Part shown: piece after piece, positions 37,201 through 48,004 of the stretch
How positions within the stretch are numbered: position 1 is the stretch's first letter
How the letters are laid out: each line of letters opens with the position of its first letter
The notes under the pieces: model-generated
What the model saw: the letters and a program-made list of their open reading frames with translations, nothing else
Told to the model about the DNA's origin: nothing
Database searches by the model: none
Translations under genes and position numbers: made by a program
Source of the DNA: Eupeodes corollae
Lineage: Eukaryota > Arthropoda > Insecta > Diptera > Syrphidae
NCBI RefSeq assembly: GCF_945859685.1
Contig: NC_079147.1
Location: forward strand, 50,994,946 to 51,058,945
DNA length: 64,000 bases
Reading direction: 5' to 3'

Positions 37201-40200
37201 TGTTGAGATCTTTGCTGAGTTAAATCAATTAACCCAGCTTGTCGATGAGCCAACTCGAATCCCTGACGTTGCAGGTCAATCCGCCAACACCCTAGACTTG
37301 TTTCTTACCTCTGACCCTAATAAATACACCATTAGTGTATTAACGCCTCTAGGCACATCAGACCATTGTATCATATCTGCAAAATTCTCATGTCGAAAAA
37401 ACCCAGTTAAAAAAAAAACTCCTATGAGAACCGTTTGGCAATATGAGAAAGCCAACTGGGACGGTCACAATGAATTCTTCAGGAACTTTAACTGGTCACT
37501 ATGCTTCCTCGATAGTGACGTGGATTCCAGCGCAGATATGGTTACAAATTTAATTCTTTGTGGAATGAGAAATTTTATCCCGAACAGGGTAAAATCTATC
37601 AAACCCAAAGAAAATTCATGGTTTGATTCGAGCTGTAAAGAGGTTATTAGGATCAGAGATGTAAGTTTCCGTTGTTACAAAGCCAACCCGACTGAGGAAA
37701 ACCGGAATAAGTTCAAACAAGCTAGAAAGACAAGTAATGGTCATATTCGTCGAACCAAATTAAGGCAAAAAATACTACAATGTCTCAAAGGTAGTAAAAC
37801 GGAACCCAGGTTTCATTTTAGCCCCTGGGCCATGCGGTTTTGATGGTAAATCAATACACTCGCGAATGAGTAAAACTATGCACTTGAAATGTGTATGAAT
37901 GAGGGAGGAAGAAAATAGATGTTTGTATTGAATAAATTAAATAATTAGGTATTATTTTATTAAAGATAAAGAAGTCGAATTGACAGAGATAAAGATGCGT
38001 ACGGCACGAAAGCTAGGCGGTGACTGTAATCTGTACTGTACTGACTAACCTGTACTCATAAAATATACAACTAAACCATCTATCGAATTCTTCGTATTTT
38101 AGGTTTAGAGGGTCTCAGGTATTTAAGACTTAGTTACCTGCATACTGGGGCATCAAATTTTAGATTGAAATTTGAACACCCGGATTAAGAAAATTTCACT
38201 CATAAAAAAAGGAAAAAAGGGATTTTCTAGGATAAAGTAAAAGTAAAGTTTTTTTTCTAAATTCTTATAAACTACAATATTTATCGGAATGAGGTTTTTA
38301 GTATTTGACTAAAAATATATCAGATCATTGAATATTGACAAAAAATGTCCTTGATAAACAAATTAAAAAAAAAATAATAATCGAAAAAAAAAATTCTAAA
38401 TTTCAACTTTAAAACTTAATTCCTCAAAAACTATTTAATTAGTAAAAATTAGCTTTAAAAAATTATAGCACAATGTTGTACGTGCTTTTTTTATTTTTAT
38501 TAATTTGTTTTCCTTCGGGATGGGCATTTAAGTGGGTTTTACTGTACCTAAATAATGAAAATTTATCCTTCTAAATAACTTTTTAGTCATTTGGTACCTA
38601 TTTCATATGAAAAATGTGCCCAAATATTTTTGGCAACGAGTAGGCATTATTTAGATTCAAGGAATAATTACATTTTCACTCTTTCCAACTTATAGGCTGC
38701 GACATGAATCGGACAAACAAACAAACAATTATAATATTAGTATAGGATATTAATTATAAATGAAATGAGCCTTCTTATGATTTAAAAAAATACTTGTCTT
38801 ATTGTCAATACAAACAATTTGAAAATTATAAAATGTAAGAACAACGAAAACTGATTTATGATAAATTTAATTTTGAAATAAAGGAACATTGGATTCAAAT
38901 GCTTTAAATTTATTACTTAATGTCCAAGCCTTCCGGTAAAAAACTTGGAAACGACATCTTGTAGCAAGCAAAATTTACATCAAATCCTTCTTTACGAAAT
39001 TTTTTTTATAAACTTTGGAGTGCGTAAAAACTACTGTCACTAGTCTCCGATTCAAAGGAAATCAATATCTTATCTACGACTAAGGCTATGGTACTTCCTT
39101 TTGCAATTCCGAGCACAATTGATAAGACCAAATAAGAAAAGGAATGATTGCTATTTCTATTTTTACCACTTATAGAATACAGTGAGTAGCCTGAAGCCTT
39201 AGAATAAATCATTTGGGATTTATTTAAATATTTTCTTAACACTAGAAAAATTACTTACCGATTCATCAAAAGTGGTTTCGGGTTCTAAATCCTTAAATAG
39301 ATTAGACATATCACCAGTATCATTAAAACTATGATTATTTTGGTTCTTATCGATCATAGTCGAGCACAACATTTGCTTGAGGGTTCTTTGTTGAGGACCA
39401 ACATTATCAAATACTGGTTTAATGCGTTCGTTTTTATTTGGAATTACCACTGGTGTATTAGGTCGCAACTGCTTGAGACGTTCCAGCCTTTCCTTGAGCA
39501 CATTTTTATTCGGTAATATGGTTTTGTCAACGTTAACGTTTTTCGAATTACTCTCACTGTCATCAATTAGTTCCTCAAAACCAAACAAGTCTTTTGCATT
39601 ATTCTTTTGAATATCGTCACTGGAATTACATAAGTTTTGAGACTGATTCACTGTGTTCTCATCGAAAACATTATCAATCTTAGAATTATTTGAGCTTCGG
39701 TGCGAGTTGTTATTTGAGCTATTTTTCGATTGATGTAAGCTTTTATTTGAATTATTTTTTGATTGATTTGAACTATTTTTGGAATTATTTTTTGATTGAT
39801 TTGAGCTATTTTTTGAGTTATTGTTTAAGTTGTGAGTTGAAATGTCTCCCAATATATTTCTAGCGGTCTTGTTAATTGAGCTGTGGTTAGTTTCTTTTGA
39901 AATCGTATTATTAATTGAGATGTGATTAGCTTCTTTCGATTTGGAACTATTTTTCGATGTATCATTGGACTGCTTTCCGTACGAGTGTAATGCCAGGGGA
40001 GGCAAATTTACTACATCAATTATATTTATTGGCTTCAAGGGACTTCGGTAGTTCAACGCTTTTCGGGTATTTGTCAAAGCTTGCATATTGGCTTCATTTG
40101 TAATGGTGTTAGTACCAGGTGGAGCTGTATTCTCGCCATTGGAATCATTCGAAGAGAACGACGACAACGATTTGGATTTATTTTTGGACGGCGTCATTGG

Positions 40201-43200
40201 AATGTAATCGGACGAAAAAGACGGCAAATTATTTGAATCTCGCCCAAGATAGAAGAGATTTGGCAATTTTTCATCGGTTACTCGCCATGGTGATTTGTTT
40301 CCCGGTAATGGCGAGAATTGAGGTGCACTCATTGGTTGGGGGGTCATTCGAATCGGTGTTGATTGGTTTACAAAATGCATTGCCATTGCAAGAAGTTTCT
40401 TCTTATCCGTGATGGATTTTCTTTGAAGGGGTTTTTGGATTCGACCAGCTTGTTTGATCATTGCCGATCGAGCTAAATTGCTGAACCCGCGTTGATCTCG
40501 CACTTGCTCCTCATTTCCACCATCGTCAAAATGAAAATCATCATCAAATTGTAAACCATTATCAAAATTATCGTGTTGCTGATGTTTTTCTTGTTGTTGT
40601 GGTTCCCGAACTGGTGACTTTTCTGCTATAGGCTTTGGCGGCTTCTGCTTTATTTCTTCGGTTATTATTGGTTTTTTCTTCTGAACAACTCTAGGCTTCG
40701 CTTTTTTTCTTGGTACAACATTCATACCAGTGCCTTTTTTGTGCTTAGCAACAACTGCTTTTCCAGATTTGATCATCTTTTGAATAACATCATCAACTGG
40801 ATTATTTGATTCTGATGAAGATTGTGATAGGAACTCGTAAACACTTTCTTGTTTTTTCTTTCTTTTGGATGATCTTGTCTGTTTGGGATTTTGTTGAGGT
40901 TTGGCTTGGGAAACTGAATTTTCTAAGCGAGAATGAAAGAATTTCACTGGACATCTTAAATCAATTGTTTCATATTTTTCTGTGTCATTGCCATTTTCAT
41001 TTTTATTTTGTAAAAGAGAAGAACTTGTATTTTTGCCAAAATGTGTTTCCCCCAAAAGGTTTTGTTGTGGTGATGAGGCGGCGGTACTTTCTTCGCAAAC
41101 TGTAAAGAGAAATCATTTTACAATTACATTAATTATTTGTTATTATTTTAAAAGTTAGACTACGTTTCATTTTTTTATTGTATTTATATCTAAGATGTCT
41201 AAACAAAATGCGAGATACAAACACGCATTGGTTCGGAACGTTTCATTTTCAAGGAGGGGAAAACAAACGCCCGATAAAGTATACAACCTAATTTTAATTC
41301 CACTAAAGAAATAATCTTTGTAATAAGTCCAAAGTTAGGCACAAAGGTAAAGTGTTTTCAAAAGAAGAATATTATAAAGACGAACTAAGAACTACAGGTG
41401 TACTATGGTCATTTCTATTCTACGGACACACCTCACTTGTCGTATCCAGAGATACAAAATTACTATTAAGCGGAAAGTGTAGAAACTCAAAACCTGCATG
41501 GTTTAATAAAAGGCTTTGCAGTTTGAGTTTAAATGGTAGACATGTGCATTCAAGAGGACACAAGCGTCCACAAGTTTTTCTCAAAACCAACCTCTTTCTA
41601 TCACCTCCTACTCTCACCTCTCCGTGGTGAACATCGGGTGCCTAGTACCTCAACTGGAGATTGGGTTCCAACCCCAGTGGAAAGTTGTTGGGGGCAGCAA
41701 ACGAGAATTGGGGAGAGGTGTTTCCATTAAGGCACCTCTCCTTATCCAGACGGCAGCGGAGGAATTCCCGAGATTTAATTAACGGTGGCGTCTACAGTTC
41801 ACAGTGAACACCTTATAGGGCTTCTTCGTCTTATTCGGATCCCAAGCCTATAAGGAGCGGTTTTATCCGGCTCCCCATCCTTGAAGTTATACTTAGAATC
41901 AGGCCCTCCAGGTTGGGGGTTGTGCCGTCGGGGTGACTTCCTGGCCACGTAAAAGCTTTCATAATTGCGAAGCACCAACAAGTCCCGGATACGGACGTAT
42001 TTACTTTTGACAACCAACGCAAACGAATAAAGGACAACGAAATTCGGATATGCACGTGGAATGTTAGGTCCCTTAACAGACCACGTGCGGCCGAAGAATT
42101 AGCGGAGGCCCCAGACCGCTATAAAGGAGATATCACCGCCATCCAGGAAATACGATGGGCAAAAAGAGGATGAAAAACTGCGATATTTACTATGGTGACT
42201 GCTACCACAAAAACCAATAGCGCTTATTTGGATGCGGCTTCGTCATTGGAGCCAGACTTAGGCAAGAAGTCTTGAGCTATAGGTGCATCAATGAGCGCCT
42301 CATGACCATACGCATCAAGGCTAAATTCGGCAACATAAGCCTGATATGCGCTCACGTCCCACAGAAGAGAAAGACGACAACACCAAAGATATGTTCTTCG
42401 AGCTCCTAGACAAAACATATGAGCAGTGGCCTAGCTACGATATTAAAATAGTCCTGGGAGATTTTAATGCCAATCTAGAAAGGGAAGACATCTTTGGTGG
42501 AATAATCGGGAAGAACAGCCTGCACGACAACACTTCCGACAATTTATTCAGGCTCGTAGATTTTGATGAGGGCCGAAACGTCATGGTAGCCAGTACGCTT
42601 TTTCCACACCTCAAAATCCCAAAGGTGCTTGGACTTCTCCAGATCAATCTACCGTCAACCAGATTGACCATATTGCGATCGACGCCAGAAATGCTTCCAG
42701 CATCATGGATGTACGAACTTTCCGAGGAGCTAACATCGACTCGGACCACTACCTCGTTGTACCCAAGGTAGCACTTCGGATTTCCAGATGCAAGGCAAAA
42801 CAGGGAGGTGCTGGGAGAAGGTACAACGTCGAACGGCTACAATCGCCAGAGACCAAATCCCTTTCCGACCGAGTTACAAGTAATCTCTCTCAAAGTTCTC
42901 TGCCGCCAACACATTGTATCGAAAACCAGTGGCAACATTGCCAAGATGCAATCAGAGAAGCCGCCCTTGATGTGCTGGGTTTCAAACAGCCACTAACAAG
43001 GAACCCTTGGTTTAATGAGGAATGTCGGCAGGCAAATGCAGCCAAACAACAGGCACTCAAAGCGGCGCTGGATAAAAGGACGAGAGCTGCTCATGAGCTC
43101 TATGAGCAGAAGAGGCGAGAGGAACGCCGACTTCTCAGAATGAAAAATAGAGGGCATGAGAAGCGTGCGGTCGAAGATGTTGAGAGGTTTAAAAGCAGGA

Positions 43201-46200
43201 ACGAAGTTCGAAAGTTTTATGAACAGGTAAAACGATATTCACAGGTCCATAAACCTAGAACCGAAGGCTGCTAAGACAAAAGTGGAAACATCATAGTGGA
43301 ACCGCAGTCAATGCTGAGGATATGGAAGGACCACTTCTGCAGACTGTATAACGGCGACGACGAACTGAATTCCGCTGACAGGCAGGATGATCCATTCAAC
43401 ATTCCCGACTTAGACGAAGTAAAGATTGCCATATATAAGCTGAAGTCTAATAAAGCCGCTGGAGCGTATGGCTTAATGCCGAGCTCTTTAAAGCAGCTGG
43501 AGATAAGTTGGTTAGCAGCATGCATCAACTTATCTATAAGATATGGTCGGAAGAAAGCATGCCCGATGCATGGAACCTTAGTATTGTTTGCCCGATACTG
43601 AAAAAAGGAGACCCTCTAAACTGCACCAACTATAGAGGAATCAGTCTACTTAACATCGCCTATAAAATCTTCTCTGCCGTAATATGTGAACGTCTAAAAA
43701 TCGACAACAACCTGATAGGTCCTTATCAGTGTGGTTTTAGACCAGGAAAGTCCACAGTTGATCAAATATTCACATTGCGGCAGATCCTGGAAAAAACCCA
43801 AGAACACCAAATCGACACCCACCATCTTTTCATCGATTTCAAGGCCGCATATGACAGCATCTACAGGGACCAGCTGTATAGGGCCATGTCTAGTGTTGGC
43901 ATCCCTGCCAAACTCGTCCGTTTGTGCAGGATGACCATGGAGAATTCACGCTGCTCCATAAAGGTTGGAAACAACTTAACAGAACCTTTCGATGTCAAAA
44001 AAGGTTTTAGACAAGGTGATGCGCTGTCATGTGATTTTTTTAACATGGTGCTTGAAAGAATAGTGCAGAGCTCACACGTCAACACTAGAGGCACTATCTT
44101 TCAAAAGTCTGTACAATTACTGGCATATGCTGATGACACTGACATAACCGTAAGAACTCAGCGTGTTGTCAATGGGGCTTTTGTGAGTATTAAGGCAGAG
44201 GCGGTAAAAATGGGTTCAACGTCAACGGTTGATGAGGGCAAAACAAAGAACATGCTGTCGTCAAGAAAGGACATACAACACCCACGTCTTGGTCAAAACG
44301 TCACAATCGACAGACGCAACTTTGAGGTAGCCAAGGACTTCGTCTACCTAGGCTCCGCTGTAAACGCAGAAAACAACACCAGAGCTGAGATCAAACGCAG
44401 AATAACTCTTGCTAACCGCTGTTTCTTTGGACTAAGAAAGCAATTGAGTGATAAAGTCCTCTCTCGACGGACCAACGAGCTGTACGGGCTGTACAGCGAG
44501 GTAGACTTAGCCAGAAGGGTAAAAGTCCAACGACTAAGATGAATGGGTCACGTAGAGCGCATGGAAACCAATGAAAGACATCTAGCTAGGGACCGAGCTA
44601 GATGGAGAAGTTTGTTGGGTTAGGCCCTAGTTCACACAGGACTGTAGTGCCACCTTAAGTAAGAAACACCTCCCGCGTGACCATCCTACGCACTTACCAT
44701 CACGTCACGGGTACTTCGCATTTTTTTTATATACGAGCAAAATTGGTAAGATTCATCAATTCTGAATTTTAAACATGTGTCTTAATTACCATAATTAATT
44801 TATAAAGATTAATTAGCCTTAGGTTTGTAGAATAGTGTTGGTGAATTAATAATATCTTACCGCTAACTTCTTGCACTGCGTTCTGGTATTGTTCTCCATT
44901 GTCATGGATTTGTTTAAATGCTTCAAATGCAACATCATCCTTTTCCTTCTCCTTACTTGGGACTGCATTCGCTTTCATATTTATGCTCAGAGGTACTTCA
45001 GTGGCACTTTCTTCTTCTACGGGATTAGTTTCATTTTCTTTTTGTTGTGATTTAACAACATTGTTCTTAGCCAAATTTTTCGGAACCTCAAAACCCTTTA
45101 AATTTGACCTCTGAAGTCTAACTACTGGGGATCTTTTTTTTCTCTCGACCGGCGGTTCCCCTGATTTATTCAACAAGTCTCTCCAAGTTGGAGCTCGCTT
45201 CGAACGACTTCGATTATTTGTCTCATCGTCACTTTGGAACTCTGCTGAACTTGAGTATCCTTCTTCGATGCCATTGCTATTGCTTCTCGACCGAGTAGCA
45301 ACCTTTGGTGTATCCGAAAGTTTTCTATTTGCAGAAGAAGAAATATCTATGTCTTCTAGACTCATTTCTATAAGAGGAGTGAGTTTCCTTTTATTGATTT
45401 GCTTCCTCTGGATTTGATTGTTATTTGGAGTACGGTTTTGAGTTAAAGAATTGTCCCCGGAAGTTGCATGTGTGCCATTGGATTTTAGGTAATTTGCAAG
45501 TGAGTTATCATAACAGGATTTACGTCGCAGTTTAGGATTTACATTTGTTTTAGGTTCAGGTGCAGATTTGGTGTCAATAGTACTCCGCCTCAAATGAACA
45601 CGCAGTTTACTACAGATGTTTTGCCTAACCTCTCGGCTAATATCATTATTTTCGGTTCTTTTGGATGTGGTACGTGATCTTTGATCGACATTTGTAGTTT
45701 CTTCTCCAAATGTTGTGCTTGACCAATCGGAACGAAGGCGTTTAAGTAAGTGATTGTTTTTGCTACTGTCTGAATCCTGGCGATATTGAGATAAAGCGTC
45801 AGGGCTAGAGGAAGAATTACCGCGTTTTGGATTTTTTTTAACGACTACTTGCTTCTTGACTTTCTTTGTGCTTCTCCATTCAGAATCAGAGTCAGATTCT
45901 GAACTGATTGACTCGCTTGAACTTTCAGTTGTATTTAATTGAACACTTAGCCTATTTTTCAGTTTTTCAGAATTTTCAATACATGAAGTTCTCCTTGGCC
46001 TACTGATAGCTCTCTTATTAGATGTACTCTGGACTTTCTCAGAACTCTCTGTACATGTTTTCTCTGGTTTTCTGATAGGCCTCTTATGAGTTGAGCCTTC
46101 AGATTCTTCATTATTTTTTGTGGAGTTTTTCATAATATTCTTCTTTGTGTTGCAATTATTTTTAGAAATTGGACTGAGTTCCAACACAGAAACACATTTA

Positions 46201-46988
46201 GTGTCATCAATCTTTTTGGTTCTTCTCGTTGAGTTATGGGCATTTTCACCGACATTTGTAGTTTCTTGATCAACTATTGTGCTTGACCAGTCGGAACGGA
46301 GGCGTTTAAGCAGGTAATTGTTTTTGTCATAATTAGATTGCGTATTGTCAGAGCCGTGGTCTAGGTTTTCATTAACTGCATGCTTCTTTGGGGTCTTTGT
46401 TCTTCCCTGTTCCAAAGAATTACATTTTGAACCCGATGTCTCATTTGAACTATCCATCGTACACAATAGAACCCGCTGTCTACTTGATGAAGAATCCGTG
46501 TCTCCCATGATTGCAGAATTGTTGGAAAGTGAAGCGTTCCTTTCTATATCTGGATTGACATTATTATCGACCTTAGAGACTTCCGTGTCCCTTTTCCGAA
46601 GATTATCTTTACCAAATTTCCCGTTCTTTTCCGGTGAGTTCTCTTCATTACTCCTCTGCTTTGTATTGCAAACATTTTTAAAGATCGGACTGAGTGCCAA
46701 TCTAGAAACAAATTTACTTCCCAATGCCCTCCCATTGGACTTGGTGTTGTCTTCAACATTCATAGGTGTGGAGGTGAACTTAAGATTGGAATTTCTCATG
46801 AATGGCGTAGTAGCAAAAGAGAAATTCTCTAAATTTGATTGATGCCCTCGCAAAGGGGAACGCAATTTTTCTTGTGGTTTTCTCATCTTAGGGACTTCGG
46901 TACTTAGCTTAGATTTTGTTATCTTACCGTTTTCAACTTTTACCTTTTCTTTTTCTACATTTGATGTCGGTTTTCTTAATTTTGCCAT
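30913..46988 (-). CDS. dmt: Dalmatian/sororin-type cohesion protector, 1402 aa in four exons
   Basis: Exons are 46988-44861, 41099-39259, 31234-31073 and 30990-30913, all with GT-AG borders (phases 1, 0, 0) and no frame conflict. The protein is basic, Ser/Asn-rich and mostly disordered. Landmarks: a KEN box at residues 650-652 (APC/C degron); LLKRLRSDWSST repeated at 226-237 and 414-425; VYEFLSQS at ~796; an Asn/Ser/Lys repeat tract at ~1136-1183; the FGF motif in DLFGFEELID (1215-1217), as used by sororins to engage Pds5; and the sororin C-terminal tail ending EFNEMCKEVGQYELIVE. In flies Dalmatian combines sororin (anti-Wapl) and shugoshin (PP2A recruitment) roles at cohesin; I infer the same here. 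Intron 1 (3.8 kb) and intron 2 (8 kb) are full of transposons. AATAAA overlaps the stop codon. Confidence 0.82.
31235..32024. other. dmt intron 2, AT-rich, no other gene seen
   Basis: The ORF at 31578-31904 (+) has no recognisable motif and AT-driven composition. Nothing else stands out. Confidence 0.4.
32025..34140 (+). mobile_element. LINE D2, decayed 3' part of family D, interrupted by LINE A5
   Basis: Broken frames match the C-terminal half of LINE D1. Before the interruption (32025-32168) it reads SNLNLEKHLQSKLSEAKRAM. After it (33408 onward) it reads ILFYEAQVYGYRAFEAVE, then a decayed C-terminus with INSEVLCVKE. It ends about 34140 in an AACT-type short repeat. Both halves are + strand and join at the A5 target duplication. 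Confidence 0.7.
32179..33397 (-). mobile_element. LINE A5, 5'-truncated family A copy in LINE D2
   Basis: On the minus strand it runs from the TAAG tail (CTTACTTACTTGAGG as written) to the RT N-terminal zone. The frame at 33043-32564 covers the fingers and palm, with LLAYADDIDIIGRTQRDV (YADD intact). A deletion removes most of the C-terminal block, because the tail joins directly to the LLYGAEAW zone. The flanks TGGAAAAGTT (32169-32178) and TGGAGAAGTT (33398-33407) form a 10-bp target duplication with one mismatch. Confidence 0.85.
34141..34479. other. dmt intron 2, AT-rich, nothing recognised
   Basis: No ORF or repeat end is visible. Confidence 0.4.
34480..36120 (+). pseudogene. Degenerate TE-like protein gene of an uncharacterised insect family
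   Basis: Readable blocks in order: FLDKNEEWLSEEVTLPVGI (about 34640), FYELINAAQMSQRAARNIDV (about 34795), then one open frame at 35128-35709 with LVPLRLKYGSQISMQNIHSS, CYIYGKTSKSFNDL and FTFGLSILHASIRFFELLLH. A shifted frame at 35838-36110 has SPTVHTILIHSTSVISHALL, LPIGQLSEEASEARNKHFRQ and LLTSDPYLS. I have seen this combination in multicopy, TE-like insect proteins but cannot name the family or its enzyme type. Several stops and frameshifts make it non-functional. It lies in dmt intron 2, on the opposite strand to dmt. Confidence 0.6.
36121..36497. other. dmt intron 2, no gene seen
   Basis: AT-rich spacer between the TE-like pseudogene and LINE F1. Confidence 0.35.
36498..37795 (+). mobile_element. 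LINE F1, 5' part with endonuclease, 3'-truncated
   Basis: It shares its 5' leader (from GCATACGGTTCTTTTTATTG) with F2 at 52150-54600, which marks the element start. The frame 36791-37843 encodes an APE-type endonuclease: LSETQIGEDSDH, NGLAVYIRNDVAY, VIAGDFNVHSSSWLRYS, DEPTRIPD, TLDLFLTSDP and SDHCIISAKF. The linker KENSWFDSSCKEVIRIRD follows. Homology to F2 ends about 37795, before the RT. That is unusual for a LINE, because 3' truncation is not the normal product of target-primed integration, so a later deletion is likely. Confidence 0.8.
37796..38912. other. dmt intron 2, AT-rich, possible LINE tail at ~38700-38755
   Basis: The segment around 38700-38750 (CGGACAAACAAACAAAC then TATAATATTAGTATAGGA) resembles a widespread insect transposon end, but no element body was found. 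The rest is AT-rich and empty. Confidence 0.35.
38913..39197 (-). other. Open frame downstream of dmt exon 2 with one in-frame TAA
   Basis: After the dmt exon 2 donor (GTAAGT), an acceptor-like TTTATTCTAAG at 39198 would give a 61-bp intron and an open phase-0 frame. The frame reads ...KILISFESETSDSSFYALQS and stops (TAA at 39006-39008). The same frame reopens as KKFRKEGFDVNFACYKMSFP... to 38913. It may be an alternative last exon of dmt, a decayed nested gene or chance. Confidence 0.25.
41100..41529. other. dmt intron 1, left part
   Basis: Intron sequence between the exon 2 acceptor and LINE A6. I recognised no separate feature. Confidence 0.5.
41530..44666 (+). mobile_element. LINE A6, longest family A copy, antisense in dmt intron 1
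   Basis: The 5' leader (from about AGACATGTGCATTCAAGAGG) matches the end of the copy at 48005-50705, so this is close to full length. Broken frames give the endonuclease: RICTWNVRSL.., ITAIQEIRWAK, LFGCGFVIGA, DIKIVLGDFNANLE, and RGANIDSDHYLVVPKVALRI at 42720-42785. The linker follows (NPWFNEECRQANAA), then the RT (43508-44542; DPLNCTNYRGISLL, HLFIDFKAAYDS) with the palm motif mutated only around YADD (LLAYADDTDIT). Stops, frameshifts and two internal deletions near 44470 and 44570 show it is dead. The tail is a short TAAG repeat. I found no clear target duplication. Confidence 0.85.
44667..44860. other. dmt intron 1, 5' part next to the exon 1 donor
   Basis: The donor GTAAGA is immediately downstream of exon 1 (read on the minus strand). 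Nothing else was seen. Confidence 0.5.
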
Positions 46989-47501
46989 TTTAAAAGTTCT
47001 CTTCTTTTTTTCTTGTAAATAAATTGGCGCAAGTTTTGCCGCGTAATAATGAATTCTACATAATTATGAAACTTTGTTTATTTTTAAATATTATACGAAA
47101 TATATGTTTTAGAGTAATTGATTTGTATTAACTTTATTTTGTTTTCAATTATTTATTATAAGTTATTTCACAACTGATCTAATTTCTTTGGAACTAAAAA
47201 ATTACGTTTTATTTGTTTGAATATTTTGTGTCATTTTTAAATATACAAAAATGGCGGCACGATGAAAAAAGTATGCGTTGGCATGCGGCGTTTATCGCAA
47301 CCTTTCTCGACGTGATGTTTCATATGTTTCGTTGAGTTATGGTAAGCTTACTAGTTCGTAGGTATAAGGAGTTGTTTACATACGGTATTTTTGGATATTT
47401 GAATGAATTAAATGACCTCCTGGGAATTAATTTTCAAACTTTCAAGTATTGAAGTGGAAGAAGAGACTTTTCATTTTCTTTTTTTATGAAACTCGCTGTA
47501 A
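46989..47501. promoter_or_regulatory. Probable 5' leader and promoter region of dmt
   Basis: The ATG at 46988 is the first in its open frame and no splice acceptor is obvious just upstream, so the leader probably lies here. I cannot point to a specific TATA or initiator. A MITE begins at 47502. Confidence 0.35.
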
Positions 47502-47926
47502 AGCCTAGTACGCTGCTGATGCGAAACGAAATTTTTCAGTGGTCTCCAAGTTTAGAGCGAAATTAAAACGAAAACCACAACGGAAAAATATTTGTGTAGA
47601 GTTCTGTCATCTATCTATATTAAAATGAAAAACACCGAAAGTCACGAGTAAACAATTTTCAATTTTGATTTATTATCAATTTTTTCCAATAAATAAATTA
47701 AACGTCAAAATTTCGCAAGCAATTAATATACCGGGCAATTAAATTGAGAACGAAAAGAGTGGAGAATTGTACTAAAAAATCTAGTACAGCTATCCACTAA
47801 AATGACACATTTCGTTGTTCAGCAGCGTACTGAAAAACGAAAAGCACAGCGAAATTTTTCGTTTATGATTTCGTCATGTCATTTTTGTATGGGAAATTTC
47901 GTTTCGCATCAGCAGCGTACTAGGCT
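47502..47926. mobile_element. 425-bp MITE with 33-bp perfect inverted repeats and TAA target duplication
   Basis: AGCCTAGTACGCTGCTGATG and the following 13 bases recur exactly, inverted, at the right end. TAA flanks both sides (47499-47501 and 47927-47929). A 3-bp TWA duplication suggests PIF/Harbinger. It sits about 0.5 kb upstream of the dmt start codon. Confidence 0.85.
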
Positions 47927-48004
47927 TAAGTGTACAAAATAACAAATCCTGACAGTTTTTTTTTAGAATTTAATGTGAAGTAGTTAGATACTTTAGACTT
48001 TAAT

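Noticed and set aside
41352..41630. 92-aa plus-strand ORF in dmt intron 1
   Set aside because: It overlaps the non-coding leader of LINE A6; no homology visible.
44861..46988. Separate single-exon gene for the 739-aa ORF
   Set aside because: A strong donor lies near its end and it splices in phase to the 39259-41099 exon. The last ~30 residues of the ORF are intron.
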